Below, piece by piece: positions 1 to 11,690 of a stretch of 64,000 bases of DNA. A program made the translations under genes and the position numbers. Within the stretch, counting starts at the first letter, position 1. Every line of letters starts with the position of its first letter. The DNA is from Brachynemurus nebulosus (taxonomy: Eukaryota > Arthropoda > Insecta > Neuroptera > Myrmeleontidae): the NCBI GenBank assembly GCA_035578155.1, contig JAPWDM010000047.1, positions 496,001 through 560,000 on the forward strand, written 5' to 3'. Below the pieces are notes generated by a model, which made no database searches, was not told where the DNA came from, and saw only the letters and a list, made by a program, of their open reading frames with translations.

Positions 1-295
1 ATTAGCATCACGGATGGTTGTACTAAAGTTAAAGAGAATTCTAAAAGAATCAGTTGGGTAAAGAAAATCTAAGCGGGCCGCATTGATTTTGCTACCTGCT
101 ATCGTGTTATTTCTACATTGAAGATTGTTTTACGATCGTTGAAGGGTTAGTCTATTGTTATACGAACTGCCTAAAAAGTATCTTTATGGTGGCCCGCTGT
201 GGTTATTTGAGAAACATTATGAAAAATAGTCAAAATATTACAGTTGTTCGCAAGAATAACTGTACAATTACTAAGTTACTACATAAGTAAATGTG
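1..295. repeat. Left arm of foldback, cut by window edge
   Basis: This stretch is the reverse complement, with scattered differences, of about 1205-1490. Both arms carry a GCGGGCC motif, a CGATCGTAAAACAATCTTCA block and a CTTATGTAGT block at the inner edge. The spacer of about 900 bases holds a copy of repeat A. The outer end lies at or beyond the window start, so the element cannot be bounded. It is most likely a foldback-type or long-TIR DNA element. Confidence 0.75.
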
Positions 296-423
296 AATAA
301 ACCTGGTGTTTGTATTTCACATATCAGGAATTTAATATAAAAAAAATATTAAAAATTTAGTCACACATCAAGAATTTAATGTAAAAAAATTGAATATAAA
401 ATAAATATATAAATATATAAATA

Positions 424-722
424 AATACCCCTGTCGCAGCATCCTGTATAACATAGCGAATTTCCGTTTATAAAAATTAGTTTCTCTCGGAAACTATTTC
501 ACATAGAATAACAGTTTAAAGACCGTTTTTATGTAATTTTTTCTCCTCTTTTAAATGGTGTAAAAAAATTTCGCAAAAATTTTTGAATAAGTGGAAATTT
601 TGGCAAAAAACTCATTTTTTGCAAGAACAAAAACCATGTTCCCTGGCATCCGACGTGTCTGGCTAACGAACTTGTCCAACGGTTTGGGACTTCCAGCATT
701 TTGTTCGAGAGTTATCATGCGG

Positions 723-762
<40 letters not shown>

Positions 763-777
763 ATATTCCCTAAAATT

Positions 778-837
<60 letters not shown>

Positions 838-926
838 AATTTTAGTGAATATTATTTTCGTGATTAATTTTAGTGAATATTATGACAGTGGCTGTAATAG
901 CTGAATTCCATTCTGGAAATTCGCTA
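424..926 (-). mobile_element. Repeat A copy 1 (Helentron/HINE-like, non-autonomous)
   Basis: Member of the most abundant dispersed family in this window. Read on the minus strand it starts with TAGCGAATTTCC-like bases at 926 and ends near 424. The end has the inverted copy GGAAATTCGCTA, a short hairpin built on GCAG/CTGC (here degraded) and the terminus GACAGGGGTATT. The core holds two (TA)n tracts. A terminal repeat at one end, an inner copy followed by a hairpin at the other, and a microsatellite core match the known layout of Helentron-derived non-autonomous elements (HINE/DINE-1 type). That assignment is inference. Other copies lie near 11.4, 15.2, 30.5, 39.5, 46.9, 47.6-48.6 and 51.4 kb. 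Confidence 0.7.
725..832. repeat. Two (TA)n tracts around an inverted repeat
   Basis: (TA)n runs at 725-757 and 783-832. Bases 757-782 and 833-858 are inverted copies of each other (AAAATAATATTCCC on the left, matching AATATTATTTT on the right), so the second tract sits at the centre of a hairpin. Confidence 0.9.
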
Positions 927-1204
927 GAATGTAATAAAAATGACGAAATCGATTTAAGTTATAGAATTAGTACAAGGCAAGGCCTTTTTCCGATCGCTTT
1001 TGGTAAATGAATAGGTTTTTGTTAATGAATTCAGTAATCTGCCATATATCTTAAGCGACTAGAGAAAAACTTTATCAAAATATACAGAAGACATCCTAAA
1101 AATTACATAATTTACTTTTCTCAACTATATTGTAGTTGGTACATAATTTTTGTGTGTTGAAATGTAATTTAATAATATTTAAATTAACTTTTAATAATTA
1201 TTAC

Positions 1205-1490
1205 CCACATATTACTTATGTAGTTACTTAGTAACTGTACAGTTATACTTGCATACAACTGTAATATTTATTTTTCAAAATGTTCCTCAAATAATCAGAG
1301 CGGGCCATCATAACCATACTAGTTGGGTAGTTCGCATAACAATAGATGGACCCTGCAATGATCGTAAAACAATCTTCAATGTTGAAAATGACACAACGGC
1401 AGGTAGTAGAATCAATGTGGTCCGCTTAGATTTCCTTTACCCGAATCAGTTTAGTGCCAATCTAAGCAATATATCTGCAGGAATTGTAGA
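1205..1490. repeat. Right arm of foldback paired with 1-295
   Basis: This is the inverted partner of 1-295. An 83-codon open frame (1249-1500, plus strand) lies in it. The matching arm has stop codons in the corresponding frame and no known domain is visible, so I do not call it a gene. Confidence 0.75.
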
Positions 1491-1500
1491 AAGGAAATAA

Positions 1501-2886
1501 CAGAATCAAATAATTTTTATTAATAAAGCTTCACCCTTAAGTATTTTAATTATATAGCTCAGTTGTTTAAGATTAATAATATTCTAAACAGTGACGGATA
1601 CTGGGTCTATCCTCTGACGGATACTGGAATATTGATAATTTTTTATTGACGGGTACTGGTACACCACACTTTTTTTTATTTTATTTTTATTAATTTATTT
1701 ATTATAAAAATATTCAAATAAATTAAAATATTCCTGAAAAATCATAAAATTCTCTTTCGTTTTAGCTTTACTGTTGGTTATTTCGTATAATTATGAACGA
1801 AAAAATTTAATATAAAGTCCTACTTATGTCTTAACATGACGGCTACTGGTGCTCTTATCTTATATCAAAATAAAATTAACAGAGGTATATTCTGTAAAAT
1901 ATGAGTGGCAAATTGTAGCTTCAAATATGGACTGGAAAGGAATTAAAATGTCATATACAGTAGAATTTCCTAGTTTTATTTTGTTAGCTTATAATTTCTT
2001 TGAGTATTCTGAATATTGAATCTCATGATAAATATTACATACACCAGTACCTAAGTATCGATCGAATTTTATATTACCTATTCTCAATTTTTTTATAGGT
2101 GTATTGCCGAAAGTCGGTTTGTGACAATTTGTGTACTTACTTTTTAGTGAAAAGTGACAAAGCAAACAAGTGTTCATATTTCAATATGGATTTTCACGAA
2201 GTAAATCTTTCAAGTGTTAATTATTTAAAATTATATATTTGTAAGTGCTTAGGTGACAAAATGCTTTGTACAAGTATTCAATTTTTATGTTCGGTGGTTT
2301 TATGACCCACTTGAGTAATCGGTGATTCGAATAATCTGATCGTCGATACTACACCCCGTACTAATTGAACAAAAACTTACGGAAAATTTTAGTAGTTATT
2401 TATCAAACACATGCCATCGTAGAAAAATAACCTATAAGTGTTATATTTTTCTCATCTATCATAGCTTTGTTGAGAATTTATTTCAAGGCCTTCTCTTTAC
2501 AATTGTATTCAATGATTTTATGAATCCATAAAATAAGAATGACCGTAAGTACTTTACGAAGTACGTCTCTATGGTACTAACAATAAGTTATAAATAAAAT
2601 GTGATTTAAATTGTTTTTTCCTAGTAGGTGAGATGTTTTATTGAATTTCATAAAGCTGATTGACATTACATGTTAATGTATTTATTGAAATAACGGAACT
2701 TTTTTTACATATCGATGCAAATATTTTGCAGATGTAGTGTCTGAAAGTTTTTCTTACATTGTCTAATAACAGTAGTAATAAATATAATTTAAAATATTTT
2801 TCGTCTATTCCCTGTTTGCTACACATATGTTTACTCATTCCACTAGAAATAATTTTTTTATAATGATTTTTCTTTTTTGGGTTGAA
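1501..2886. other. AT-rich stretch with no recognised gene
   Basis: No coding or RNA gene recognised. The one structured signal is four copies of TGACGGNTACTGG at 1592-1604, 1615-1627, 1647-1659 and 1837-1849, all in the same orientation. They look like the end of an unrecognised transposable element. Confidence 0.5.
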
Positions 2887-4982
2887 GAATAATTTTCTTT
2901 TTCGTTTAGACCGCTACCCAAAGTAATGAGAATTAGAGAATTTGTGTAAAAATTAAGATTTTTTAACAAAATGCATAAAAGAATTTTATTTCGTTTTGCT
3001 CAATATATTTTGGCATAGTTAGCGCCATTTTCAAGAACATACATCTATAATATAACAATAAAAATTGGTTTTAACAATTTTAAAAGTAAGATAAGAAATT
3101 TTTTTATAAAAATATTTCTAAATACAATTACGTTAATGTCAACCTATATTGATTGCAATTCTGTCTGTTTTTAGGAAAGGCTACCTTCCAGAATGGGTTT
3201 GAATTTAACAAGATACAACTTTCAACTTAGATATTAAAAATAATTAATAATTAGTAGAATTAAAATTTAGTTAATGATTTCTAATTTAATTGGATTGCTA
3301 CATTTTCGTTATCAAAAACAATGAATTTAATTTTTATGGAAAATTATTGAGTTTATAGAGTTTATGTTTATTTGTAATTTAAAACAAGACAGACCAAACA
3401 AGAAAACGAGACAGATGTACAAAAAACAATCTAAAAGATTACTTAATTATAAATGTAAAGTACTCACTATGCAAAAATCAATTTTTCGCATTAACTTAAT
3501 AAAAAGTATCGGAAAATTATATATTAAAATATATAATTTTTGTCATTTTACATTTCCACTAGAAATTTGTTAATAATTAAATTAAATAAAAATTAGTTGT
3601 ATGATTTGATTGTTGAAAATTAAAGAGGTGGATTCCAAAACGCGCTAAGTCACTTTTTGCAATTTTTCAGGAAATGTAAAAAACTACCTAGGTAGGCAAA
3701 TGTAGTAATCTGTTTAAATTATTTTCAAGTTCTTAGATAATAATTATTATTGATGTTATTTATTTGTTCTTATTTATACATATAATTTTCAATAGATTAT
3801 ATTGAAAAAAAAACCTTTAAAAAGTTGGGTTGAGTTGGTTAAAATAAACCTAGTTTGTTTAAATACAGATATATTTTATTCAAGATACATTTTAAACAGT
3901 GCATTATTAGCTATTTCATGTGTTTGACATAACAGAAAATCTGTCTACAAGCAAATTTGGAAAAAAATACCAGCTATTATTGGAAAAAAAAATGCAATGG
4001 TTTACGAGTAAATTTGACTTAGAGCGTTTTGCAATAAAACTGTCACTGACTTAGCGCTTTTTTGGAAAACATTCCATTTTTCATCATTCATTTTACAGTA
4101 GACTAAGCTCATTTTGAAGGGTGGCTCTACGAAAATCGTGTAGAGCTGGACTTGAACATTCTGCATCAACTAAAATCTCACATTAGACAAAAAATGACTT
4201 AGCGCCTTTTGGAATCCATCTCTTCAATTATTCAAAACATTAGATCCAAGATTCAGTTTGTTAGTATTGTCTTAATACTATTCAGGAACTTTGTTTAAAA
4301 TAAACTGATATTAATTGAGTAAATCTTGTTTGTAACGGGTAAAAATCGAACTTTCTAGATGAAACTGGCTGTGTTTGTTTTAATATTACACATTGCTTGT
4401 TGTATAGCTTACGTAATAATATTTACTAGATTATACCTACCATTAATTTATTAATTATGTTGTATTGTAGCTAGCAATTTTTTAAATGATTAAGAATCGG
4501 TATAAACTCAATAAACTCAATAATTTTCCATAAAAATTAAATTCATTGTGTCTGATAACGAAAATGTAGCATTCCAATTAAATTAGAAATCATTAATTAA
4601 ATTTAATTCTACTAATTATTAATTATTTTTGATATTTAAAGTTGAAAATTATATCTTGTTAAGTTCAAGTTCTGGAAGGTAGTCTTTCCTAAAAACAGAC
4701 AGAATTACAATCAATATAAGTGGACATTAACGTAAATTGTTTTCAGAAATATTTTTATAAAAAAATTTTCTTAGTTTTAATTTTCTTTTCTTTTCTTACT
4801 TTTAAAAAATTTTCTTATTGTTATATTGTAGATGTATGTTCTTGAAAATGACGCCAACTGTACCGAAAAATATTGAACAAAACGAAATAAAATTCTTTTA
4901 TGGATTTTGTTAATTTTTACACAAATCCTGCAATCTCCGTAACTTTGATTAACGGTCTAAAAGAAAAAGAAAATTTTTTTAG
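2887..4982. mobile_element. Large foldback element with about 480-bp arms
   Basis: Bases 2887-3366 and 4499-4982 are inverted copies of each other. Shared landmarks are CGTTTAGACCG at the outer edge, CAAGAACATACATCTA, CTGTCTGTTTTTAGGAAAG and GGAAAATTATTGAG at the inner edge. The spacer of about 1.1 kb contains a smaller inverted-repeat element (3623-4225). There is no transposase frame, so the element is non-autonomous. The family is not identified. Confidence 0.8.
3623..4225. mobile_element. Nested TIR element with CTTAGCGC motifs
   Basis: Bases 3623-3659 and 4187-4225 are imperfect inverted repeats sharing TGGATTCCAAAA and GCGCTAAGTCA. Further CTTAGNGC copies lie at about 4018 and 4053, so the motif occurs four times. 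No clear target duplication was seen. It sits inside the spacer of the 2887-4982 foldback and is therefore probably younger. Confidence 0.65.
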
Positions 4983-5110
4983 AATACGGTATTGTAAAAC
5001 GCAGTAATATAATCATGTACTTATAAATACATTATTACTTTTTATGTCACTGAAGGATGACATATTAATCTCGTTGTGTGATTATAGTGGGGGAAAAATT
5101 AATAATAATA

Positions 5111-5136
5111 CACTCCGTTCAATAACTATAGCACAC
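5111..5136. repeat. Left outer TIR of Tc1-like element
   Basis: Perfect inverted match to 6691-6716. The inner copy of its core at about 5301-5318 forms the second transposase-binding repeat of this end. Confidence 0.95.
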
Positions 5137-5481
5137 TTTACAAAACCGCTTTTTTTATAAAATAGAAACTTACCTGTTCCTATTCTATAAAATATAGTTA
5201 TTAACTATAATATGTATAATAAATAGAACATAATTTTTATACCCTAAAAAATGTCACACTGCATAGACTAAACAAAAATATGAAAACACATAAATTACAT
5301 GTTCAATAACTATAGCACAGTATACATAACTGATTAGTGATTATAAAATAAACTCCAATTTGCTTATCTTGCAGCAAATATGTACTTAAATGAATACTTA
5401 ATTACATTTTAATTTTGTTTTATCGTACAGTTTTAAAAAAGCATTGGGTAGCGTAAGTTGATTTTTATTCTGTTCAAAAAA

Positions 5482-6477
5482 ATGCCTCGCGGAAAATATT
5501 TAACGGAAATTGAGAAAGGACAAATAATCGCTTTTCAAAAACAAAATAAGTCTGTTAGCGAAATAGCAAGAAGAATTGGAAGATCGAGAAAGGTGATTAC
5601 TAATTTTTTAAAAAATATCGAGATTTACGGGACTAAACGTACTGGAGGACCCAAAAAAATTCTTTCGCAGCGAGAAGAACGACAAATTTGTCGCTTGATA
5701 ACACAGGAAAATTTATCTCTCGCGCAAGTAAAAGCTAAATTAAAGTTGAATGTTTCAAAAACTACAATATGGAATGCTGTGAAACGTTCACAATATATAG
5801 TACATAAGAAAAAATTGCGTAAGCCACCATTATCTAAACAGCATAAAATAGATCGTTTAAATTTTGCAAGGAAATACATGGATTTTGCCGACAAATGGCT
5901 TTCAGTGATTTTCTCAGACGAGAAGAGATTCTGTTTAGATGGTCCCGATGGCTATTCGTATTATTAGCACAATCTTCGTAAAGAAGAAGAAATTTTCTCT
6001 AAACGCCAGTCTGGTGGTGGCGGAATAATGGTATGGGGAGCTATGTCATTTAATGGACAAACTGACATAGCTTTTGTAAGTGAAAAAATGAATTCAGTAG
6101 TATACCAAGATGTCTTAGAAAGGTATCTTTTACCATTTGCGGAAATACTTGCTGGCCCCGAATGGATATATCAACAAGATAATGCTTCTGTCCATTGTTC
6201 CAAGGCCATGAAGGATTGGTTTTCTGCCAATAATATTGAGCTGCTGATGTGGCCTTCTCGTAGCCCTGACCTAAATCCAATGGAAAACGTGTGGGCTCAA
6301 TTATCACGAGCCGTATATAGAAATGGGCGGCAGTTTAATACGGTGAAAGAATTAACGGACACAATTAGTTCAGAGTGGCACAAGTTGGACATAAATTTGT
6401 TTCAAAAATTAGTGCTATCGATGAAAGATAGAATATATGAAGTGATTCGAAAACAGGGGAACTCAATTAATTATTAA
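5482..6477 (+). pseudogene. Tc1/Tc3-like transposase with one nonsense codon
   Basis: Cut-and-paste transposase of the Tc1 family, which binds its own TIRs and inserts at TA. The start is the ATG at 5482 (MPRGKYLTEIEKG), typical of the family; the codons just upstream have no ATG. The frame is 331 residues plus stop, close to the usual length of about 340. The N-terminus shows a helix-turn-helix region (SVSEIARRIGRSRKVI) and a basic hinge (GGPKK), then a second helical domain. The catalytic triad is complete: D146 in SDEKRF, D233 in QQDNASVH, and E268 in NPMENVW, 34 residues after D233, so DD34E. A TAG at 5965-5967 (codon 162) sits where relatives have Trp in the YYWH motif, so TGG to TAG is the likely change. 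The frame continues without shift to 6477. It is inactive unless the stop is read through. Confidence 0.93.
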
Positions 6478-6690
6478 ATTTTAAATTACAAATTAAATTA
6501 ATACGAAAATGTGTTAATGTGCTATAGTTATTGAACAAGTTAAATTAAGAAAAGCACTAATTTTATTTTTTATAATGGTTAATTTTTTTTTTTTAATTAA
6601 ATATACATAATTATATTTTTACATTAATAAATAGTTTACAATTAAAGAGGTTTCAATTTTTTTCCCCCGCATTATCACTTATTTTTACAA

Positions 6691-6716
6691 GTGTGCTATA
6701 GTTATTGAACGGAGTG
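6691..6716. repeat. Right outer TIR of Tc1-like element
   Basis: Perfect inverted match to 5111-5136. The inner copy lies at 6519-6536, just after the transposase stop codon. Confidence 0.95.
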
Positions 6717-6737
6717 TAATAATAATATAATATAATA

Positions 6738-6860
6738 ATTATAGAGTTGTACATGCATATATTGAATAAACGCAAGAGGGCTGTATTCTCACTGTATTAT
6801 AGAGTTGTACATGCATATATTGAATAAATGCAAGAAATGCATGAAATGTATTCTCACTGT
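6738..6860. repeat. 58-bp tandem duplication
   Basis: ATTATAGAGTTGTACATG starts at 6738 and again at 6796. The two units are near-identical for about 40 bases and then diverge. The repeat sits just outside the right end of the Tc1-like element. Confidence 0.8.
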
Positions 6861-6967
6861 ACTTAAAAAACGAGCTAAAAAAATTGTAAATTAACACTTT
6901 CACTGAGGTGACATAACTTAGTGCGTGTCAAAAACACGCACTTGACGAATTTTTATACTAGGATAGG

Positions 6968-7912
6968 CTAAGTGCGGGAGAGATGCCGCGTCAACAGAGA
7001 CGCCGCAGTAGCCATATAGTTCCGTTGATTGATAGATAGCGCTATTAATAGATTATATGTTTAAAATAAGTTATTTATTTAAGCCGTATATGGTTACATT
7101 TATGATCAGTGCATTAGTTTAGTAATTATCCAACTTTTTATTATTGAAAAGTAAGTTTTTTAATATAATATTTAATCAAGCATTTAATTCATTAGAATTT
7201 AAGAATGTATATATCATTGCTTTAAGGAAAATGAGTTTTGTTATTAATTTAGGTATATTTTAAAAGTACTGTGTAAAATTTTAGGTTAGAATTCCGCACA
7301 TGCGGCATCTATCCCAACAAAAAGGAGAAATACCTCATTACAAGTTGGTATAGATGCCGCATCATATTACATGTTAAAAACATAGACTCATATACCTTAA
7401 TTATGCAATTGTTTTTTGTTTTTTTTGGACTGTAAATATAAATTATAAAAGATCCATTAAATATAAAAGATCCATTAATAGATCAGGAAGAGCTCTCATA
7501 TTAGTGAAGACAACGAAAATAATGATGATTGCCTGTGTATTGAATGTTTTGAAAAGTATTCAGAAACAAAAAAAAGCTGACTGCTTAAGATATATAAAGT
7601 GCCGAAAATGGTTTCATATGGCATGCATCATGTATGGAGATGGGTGTAAAATGCAAAATTTTTAATATGAAACTATGCTCTGTCCTTTTTTGATGGGGCA
7701 TCTCTCCCATAGGTGTGGGAGAGACGCCGCTTTGCAGGCTCTATAAAAATGTTAATTATGAATCCTTTATGACTCAAAATTTAAAATTATTTATCAATAA
7801 TTTTAAAGAACGATGTTTACATTTACTGTGTACCAAATTTCAAATCAATTAAATGCACACTTTAAGAATTATCAAGTGTTTTCAAAATATGCGGCATATC
7901 TCTCGCATTCAC
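6968..7912. mobile_element. Putative element with GAGAGATGCCGC ends
   Basis: TGCGGGAGAGATGCCGC at about 6970 is mirrored by GCGGCATATCTCTCGCA at about 7891. Related motifs recur at 7303 (TGCGGCATCTATCCC), 7351 (AGATGCCGCATC) and 7697-7731 (GGGCATCTCTCCC then GGGAGAGACGCCGC). The inverted ends and internal copies suggest a non-autonomous DNA transposon with subterminal binding motifs. Exact ends and target duplication were not resolved. Confidence 0.55.
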
Positions 7913-9684
7913 TCTATTACTATAATTTTTAAAATCCTTAAAGAGAGATGTACCCAAAGTGAAATTCGCAATTTTCGCAATTGGTTTATTGGAAAGTTGC
8001 ATGCACAGTGCATAGAAAATTTAAAAAGTTAAATTTTTGCAAAATTTTTAGTCTACTCGTAATGCAGAAAACTGATTGGAGAAGAGAAAGATTGGTAGGA
8101 ATAATTCGTTTTATAAGGGAGTAAACTGTTTATTAATTTAAAGAAGCAGTTAACAGAGGTGTGATGAAACGATACATCGATCTCCGTAGATGATCCATAG
8201 AAACAAAAATAAAAATCGGTGCTTTAAATCCTGACTGCCATAGATTGTGAGTACAAAAGCGTATCTTGTCACATGTCTTAAACTTAGGACCGGAGAGAGG
8301 GTGGGGCAGGTGGGTCAATTGCCTGGTGGCCCTGTTCTAAAAAGGGAGCCCGTAGCCTCAATTAGGGGCAAAATGAAATGTTTTTTTGCTCGTCAGTTAT
8401 ATTTTTTAGAAAAAGAAAGTGCTCGAAAATTTTTTGTTGTGCCCGGGGGCCCCTCTTTTCTTTGGCCAGCCCTGTACTAAACGATAAGATTTATTACAAA
8501 CCACCTGGACAATCAACGGAAGAAATTACTGCTTTTTGTCGAGCATTCATTAACACTGGCAAACTTTGGCATAAATAGATGTAAAAAATGTAGAACAGAA
8601 GTAACTATATACATATGGTTAAGTTACCAATTAAGTAAGTACTGCTAAGTACGTGAATCATTATTCGAAAGTAAAAATTTACATTTTCATCATGAAATGA
8701 ACATAAAAGTAAAAATAAAATATAAAAGGTATTTACAATTTATTGATAGTAAAGCGATATAATATACCTTATTTGTTCTTCCTTATATGTTTTAAATACC
8801 ATACTTATTTCGAAATAATACAAAAATACATATGCATCCCCTAATTATTGGCCCTCTTTCTATTTATAATAGTAAAACTTTGATACATTGAGCTACTCAG
8901 GCTGTACAAGAAAATTTACACTCATTTTCACCACTCCAGCCTTCCATGTTAACTTGACCCTAGTTTAACCTATATAATAATAGTATTTCGTCAGCTTAAA
9001 ATTTTTCTCTATCTCTTATAGTTTTTGAGATATCTTAATAAATACGATTTGAACCCCCAACTTTAGGACCTGATTTCACCCTGTAAAAGCGAAACATGAT
9101 CAATAAAAAAAATACGGGTCCTTATTTTCGCCTTTTCTATACTTACTAGCAAAATTCTGGGTGCATCTTATTCCTGTATAAGCACAGATGATGTAATACT
9201 ATTAACTATTCTGTGGTATAAGTATAAATTATGGTAATAAACAAGGACATGTTCACCAGCTGTTCACCAACATGTTCAAGGTCATGTTTATCTTTAAGTG
9301 TGAAGAATATAGTTCAAGAGCCCGCCATAGACAAATCCTATGTATAAGACACGTGAATGCCTTTTTATGCGTGAGTAGTACTACTACAGACGTAAAAGTA
9401 CTATTTATTTAAGGGTGAACGTGAATTTTTTCCGCTAACTAATTCCGCCCAGAGGTCTCCACTGTCTGCATTTTTGAAAAAATGTATAATCAAATATATT
9501 TGAAACAAAAACTGTCAACAGTTAGTTATTTGAAAAATATATTGTAAATACAAATACATTCGTCCACATGTACATATGTACACATATGTAAGTATATGTT
9601 ATAGAATCTTAAAGATCTATTTTGCTTAAATTGGTTTTATAATCATCAATGATGCAAAGACTGCATTTAAACGAAATAGTTAAA
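7913..9684. other. Mostly anonymous; GC-richer repeat fragment at about 8297-8480
   Basis: No gene recognised. Bases 8297-8480 (GGCCCTGTTCTAAAAAGGG, GCCCGGGGGCCCC, TTTGCTCGTCAGT) resemble segments near 31.04, 41.1-41.7 and 43.69-43.87 kb. These are probably decayed pieces of one dispersed repeat family. Short frames in it (such as 8247-8480) look fortuitous. Confidence 0.5.
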
Positions 9685-10011
9685 GTAGCCCCTACACACC
9701 CAATAATATTGCATAAAAACTAGTCTTATACAATATTATTGATCACCTGTATAGGTTATATTGAAGGGTTGTACTGTATACGAGTTTATTTGTTTACAAG
9801 TTTCAGTTTGTTTATTGTCACCTATTGTATCTATTGTTTGAACCAGTTCAAATTATTAATTTATAAAAAGTAATTATCTATTGCATCGCACCATCTTTAT
9901 CAGTTAATCACTTGACATTATGAATTAAAAAACAATTGAATTATCGTCTAAAAAAGACTTTAATAAATTGCACAAGTTGATTGCATAATATTATTGAGCG
10001 TGTAGGGCTGC
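9685..10011. mobile_element. 327-bp MITE with 5-bp TTAAA duplication
   Basis: The ends are imperfect inverted repeats of about 28 bp. The left starts GTAGCCCCTACACACC and the right ends GAGCGTGTAGGGCTGC; both continue into a shared AATAATATT block. TTAAA flanks both sides (9680-9684 and 10012-10016). No coding capacity. The superfamily is uncertain. Confidence 0.75.
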
Positions 10012-10323
10012 TTAAACCATAAGGTGCCCGAAAACCTTCTTACATATTATATATGTATATACATACGCATTACGCATAATATGTATACACATGTGTAAAA
10101 CATTGTACAACAATAATATATGTATGTATTCTGTCATTATGTGTATAACATGCATCCATGCAGTTCTTTCATAATTCTTATTTAAAAATTTCACTTAAAT
10201 TGAACCACCTGGAAACGATTCTAAAAGTAATCCGTAGATCTTCTATTAATTCATATACAAGTTGGTTATATCCTTGATAGTTTATTTTAAAGGTACGAAA
10301 ATTCTTTACTGGCCTACTTTTGG

Positions 10324-10406
10324 TGCATTCATCCTATAAAGACTTTGTTTCACATATACGATGTATATATGTATATGCGAAGCAAAATCTTTATAGGATG
10401 AATGCA
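10324..10406. repeat. 83-nt hairpin with 36-bp stem
   Basis: Left arm 10324-10359 and right arm 10371-10406 pair with three mismatches or wobbles around an 11-nt loop. The stem begins TGCATTCATCCTATAAAGA. Size and shape resemble a microRNA precursor or a very short palindromic MITE. There is no evidence here that it is transcribed. Confidence 0.85.
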
Positions 10407-11420
10407 TATACATACGGAGACTTTCGTATGGATACCAACAGTTATAACTTATAACTAAAGCTTTTTTTGTCAGAAAAAAAGGAACAGTGCGGTAAGGACA
10501 GAAATAAAAAATCTAATTTCCACTCCACCGCAGCTATTTTCAAAAAGTTTTTCCTTAGAATAGACTCATTCGCCAGAACAAATGTAACACGACGTCCTGA
10601 CGTTGAGTTTTGTTCTAAATTTTACATCGTATGCTTGTAAAGTGCGAAAAAGAAGCGAGCCAAAAATGGAAATTTTTAGCAGCTTCTAGCTCTGATACGA
10701 AACAAAAAATTGAAAAAAGGGCTTCGTCAGGACGTAGACCATACTTTCAACTTTCATATCTGAAAATTTCATTTGTTAGTTTGCAATAGTTTATTCGGTG
10801 GAATAGAAGAAAACAAGACAAATTTTTGATATTCTTTCGTACTTTCCGGCCAAATAAGTTTTCTTAGAATTTTTTTAAAATTTTTTGCTATTTTTAAAAA
10901 CAATGTAGAATCTTAATCAAAAATAAAAAATCTAAAACAAAAAATGTGTAAAATTTTTTAAGTTCACCCTAAGTCAGTTTTTCCCGCATCACAGAATATG
11001 ACGTCATCTCTGGTTAAGATTTTTAATTTTTATTTAATTCAAGAAATTATATGGATGAAATCTATATCAAAATATAAGTTTCAATGTATACAATGAGTTC
11101 TTACCTTTGCCAGGCTTAATTAGCACGCAACTACATAACACTCTCGATTAATTATTCCTCTTGACTGCACATTAAGTAAGCCTAACATCTCACTATAACG
11201 TTATTGTATGCGTTGAAACCTACATTTTGATATAGATTTCATACAGTTTTCCCATAAGAGCTCGTATTAAAATTACAAAACTTTGAAATCCTTTTTCTCA
11301 AAATTGGGTAGTCAGTTTTAATCGAAATAGGCTCGTATTATTGGTATTGAATTAAATAAAGATCTAGAGAAGTTTCGTTAAAATCCTTTGAAAAATTCGT
11401 TTTATCGACCAAATACCTTA
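10407..11420. other. No recognised feature
   Basis: AT-rich and poly(A/T)-rich sequence without a credible gene or RNA. Confidence 0.4.
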
Positions 11421-11690
11421 AATACCCCTGTCGCAGCATCTGCATAACATAGCGAATTTCCAATCATAAAAGTTACTTTTTTTCGAAAACCCGCTTACCT
11501 AGAATAATGGTTCAAAATGTATTTTCTGTGATTTTCTTGGTTCTTTACCACAATGTAAAAAAAATTGGAAAAACTTTTAAATTTTGGCAAATTGTTTGCA
11601 AAAAAACTCATTTTTTTGAGGTTTTTGGAATTGGACGTGTCTGACTGGAGAACTCATACAAAATTTTTGGACTTCCAACGTTTTATTGTT
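11421..11690 (-). mobile_element. Repeat A copy 2 (partial)
   Basis: Starts AATACCCCTGTCGCAGCATC and keeps the inner GCGAATTTCC block and the GACGTGTCTG segment. It is diverged, and lacks the (TA)n core and the other end. Confidence 0.7.

Larger units (their letters stand above)
5111..6716 (+). mobile_element. Tc1-like transposon, full length, IR/DR type
   Basis: A complete 1606-bp element flanked by TA (5109-5110 and 6717-6718), the target duplication of Tc1/mariner elements. The outer 26 bases are perfect inverted repeats beginning CACTCCGTTCAATAAC. Each end also carries an inner copy of GTTCAATAACTATAGCAC (about 5301-5318 and, inverted, 6519-6536), giving paired direct repeats about 190 bp apart. 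This IR/DR layout, known from Sleeping Beauty-like elements, provides two transposase binding sites per end. The perfect TIRs suggest a fairly recent insertion, although the transposase frame is broken. Confidence 0.95.

Noticed and set aside
1249..1500. 83-codon open frame as a gene
   Set aside because: It lies in one arm of a foldback, the matching arm has stops in the corresponding frame, and no domain is visible.
5458..5481. Upstream extension of the Tc1 transposase frame
   Set aside because: It contains no ATG before 5482, and MPRGK at 5482 is the usual start in this family.
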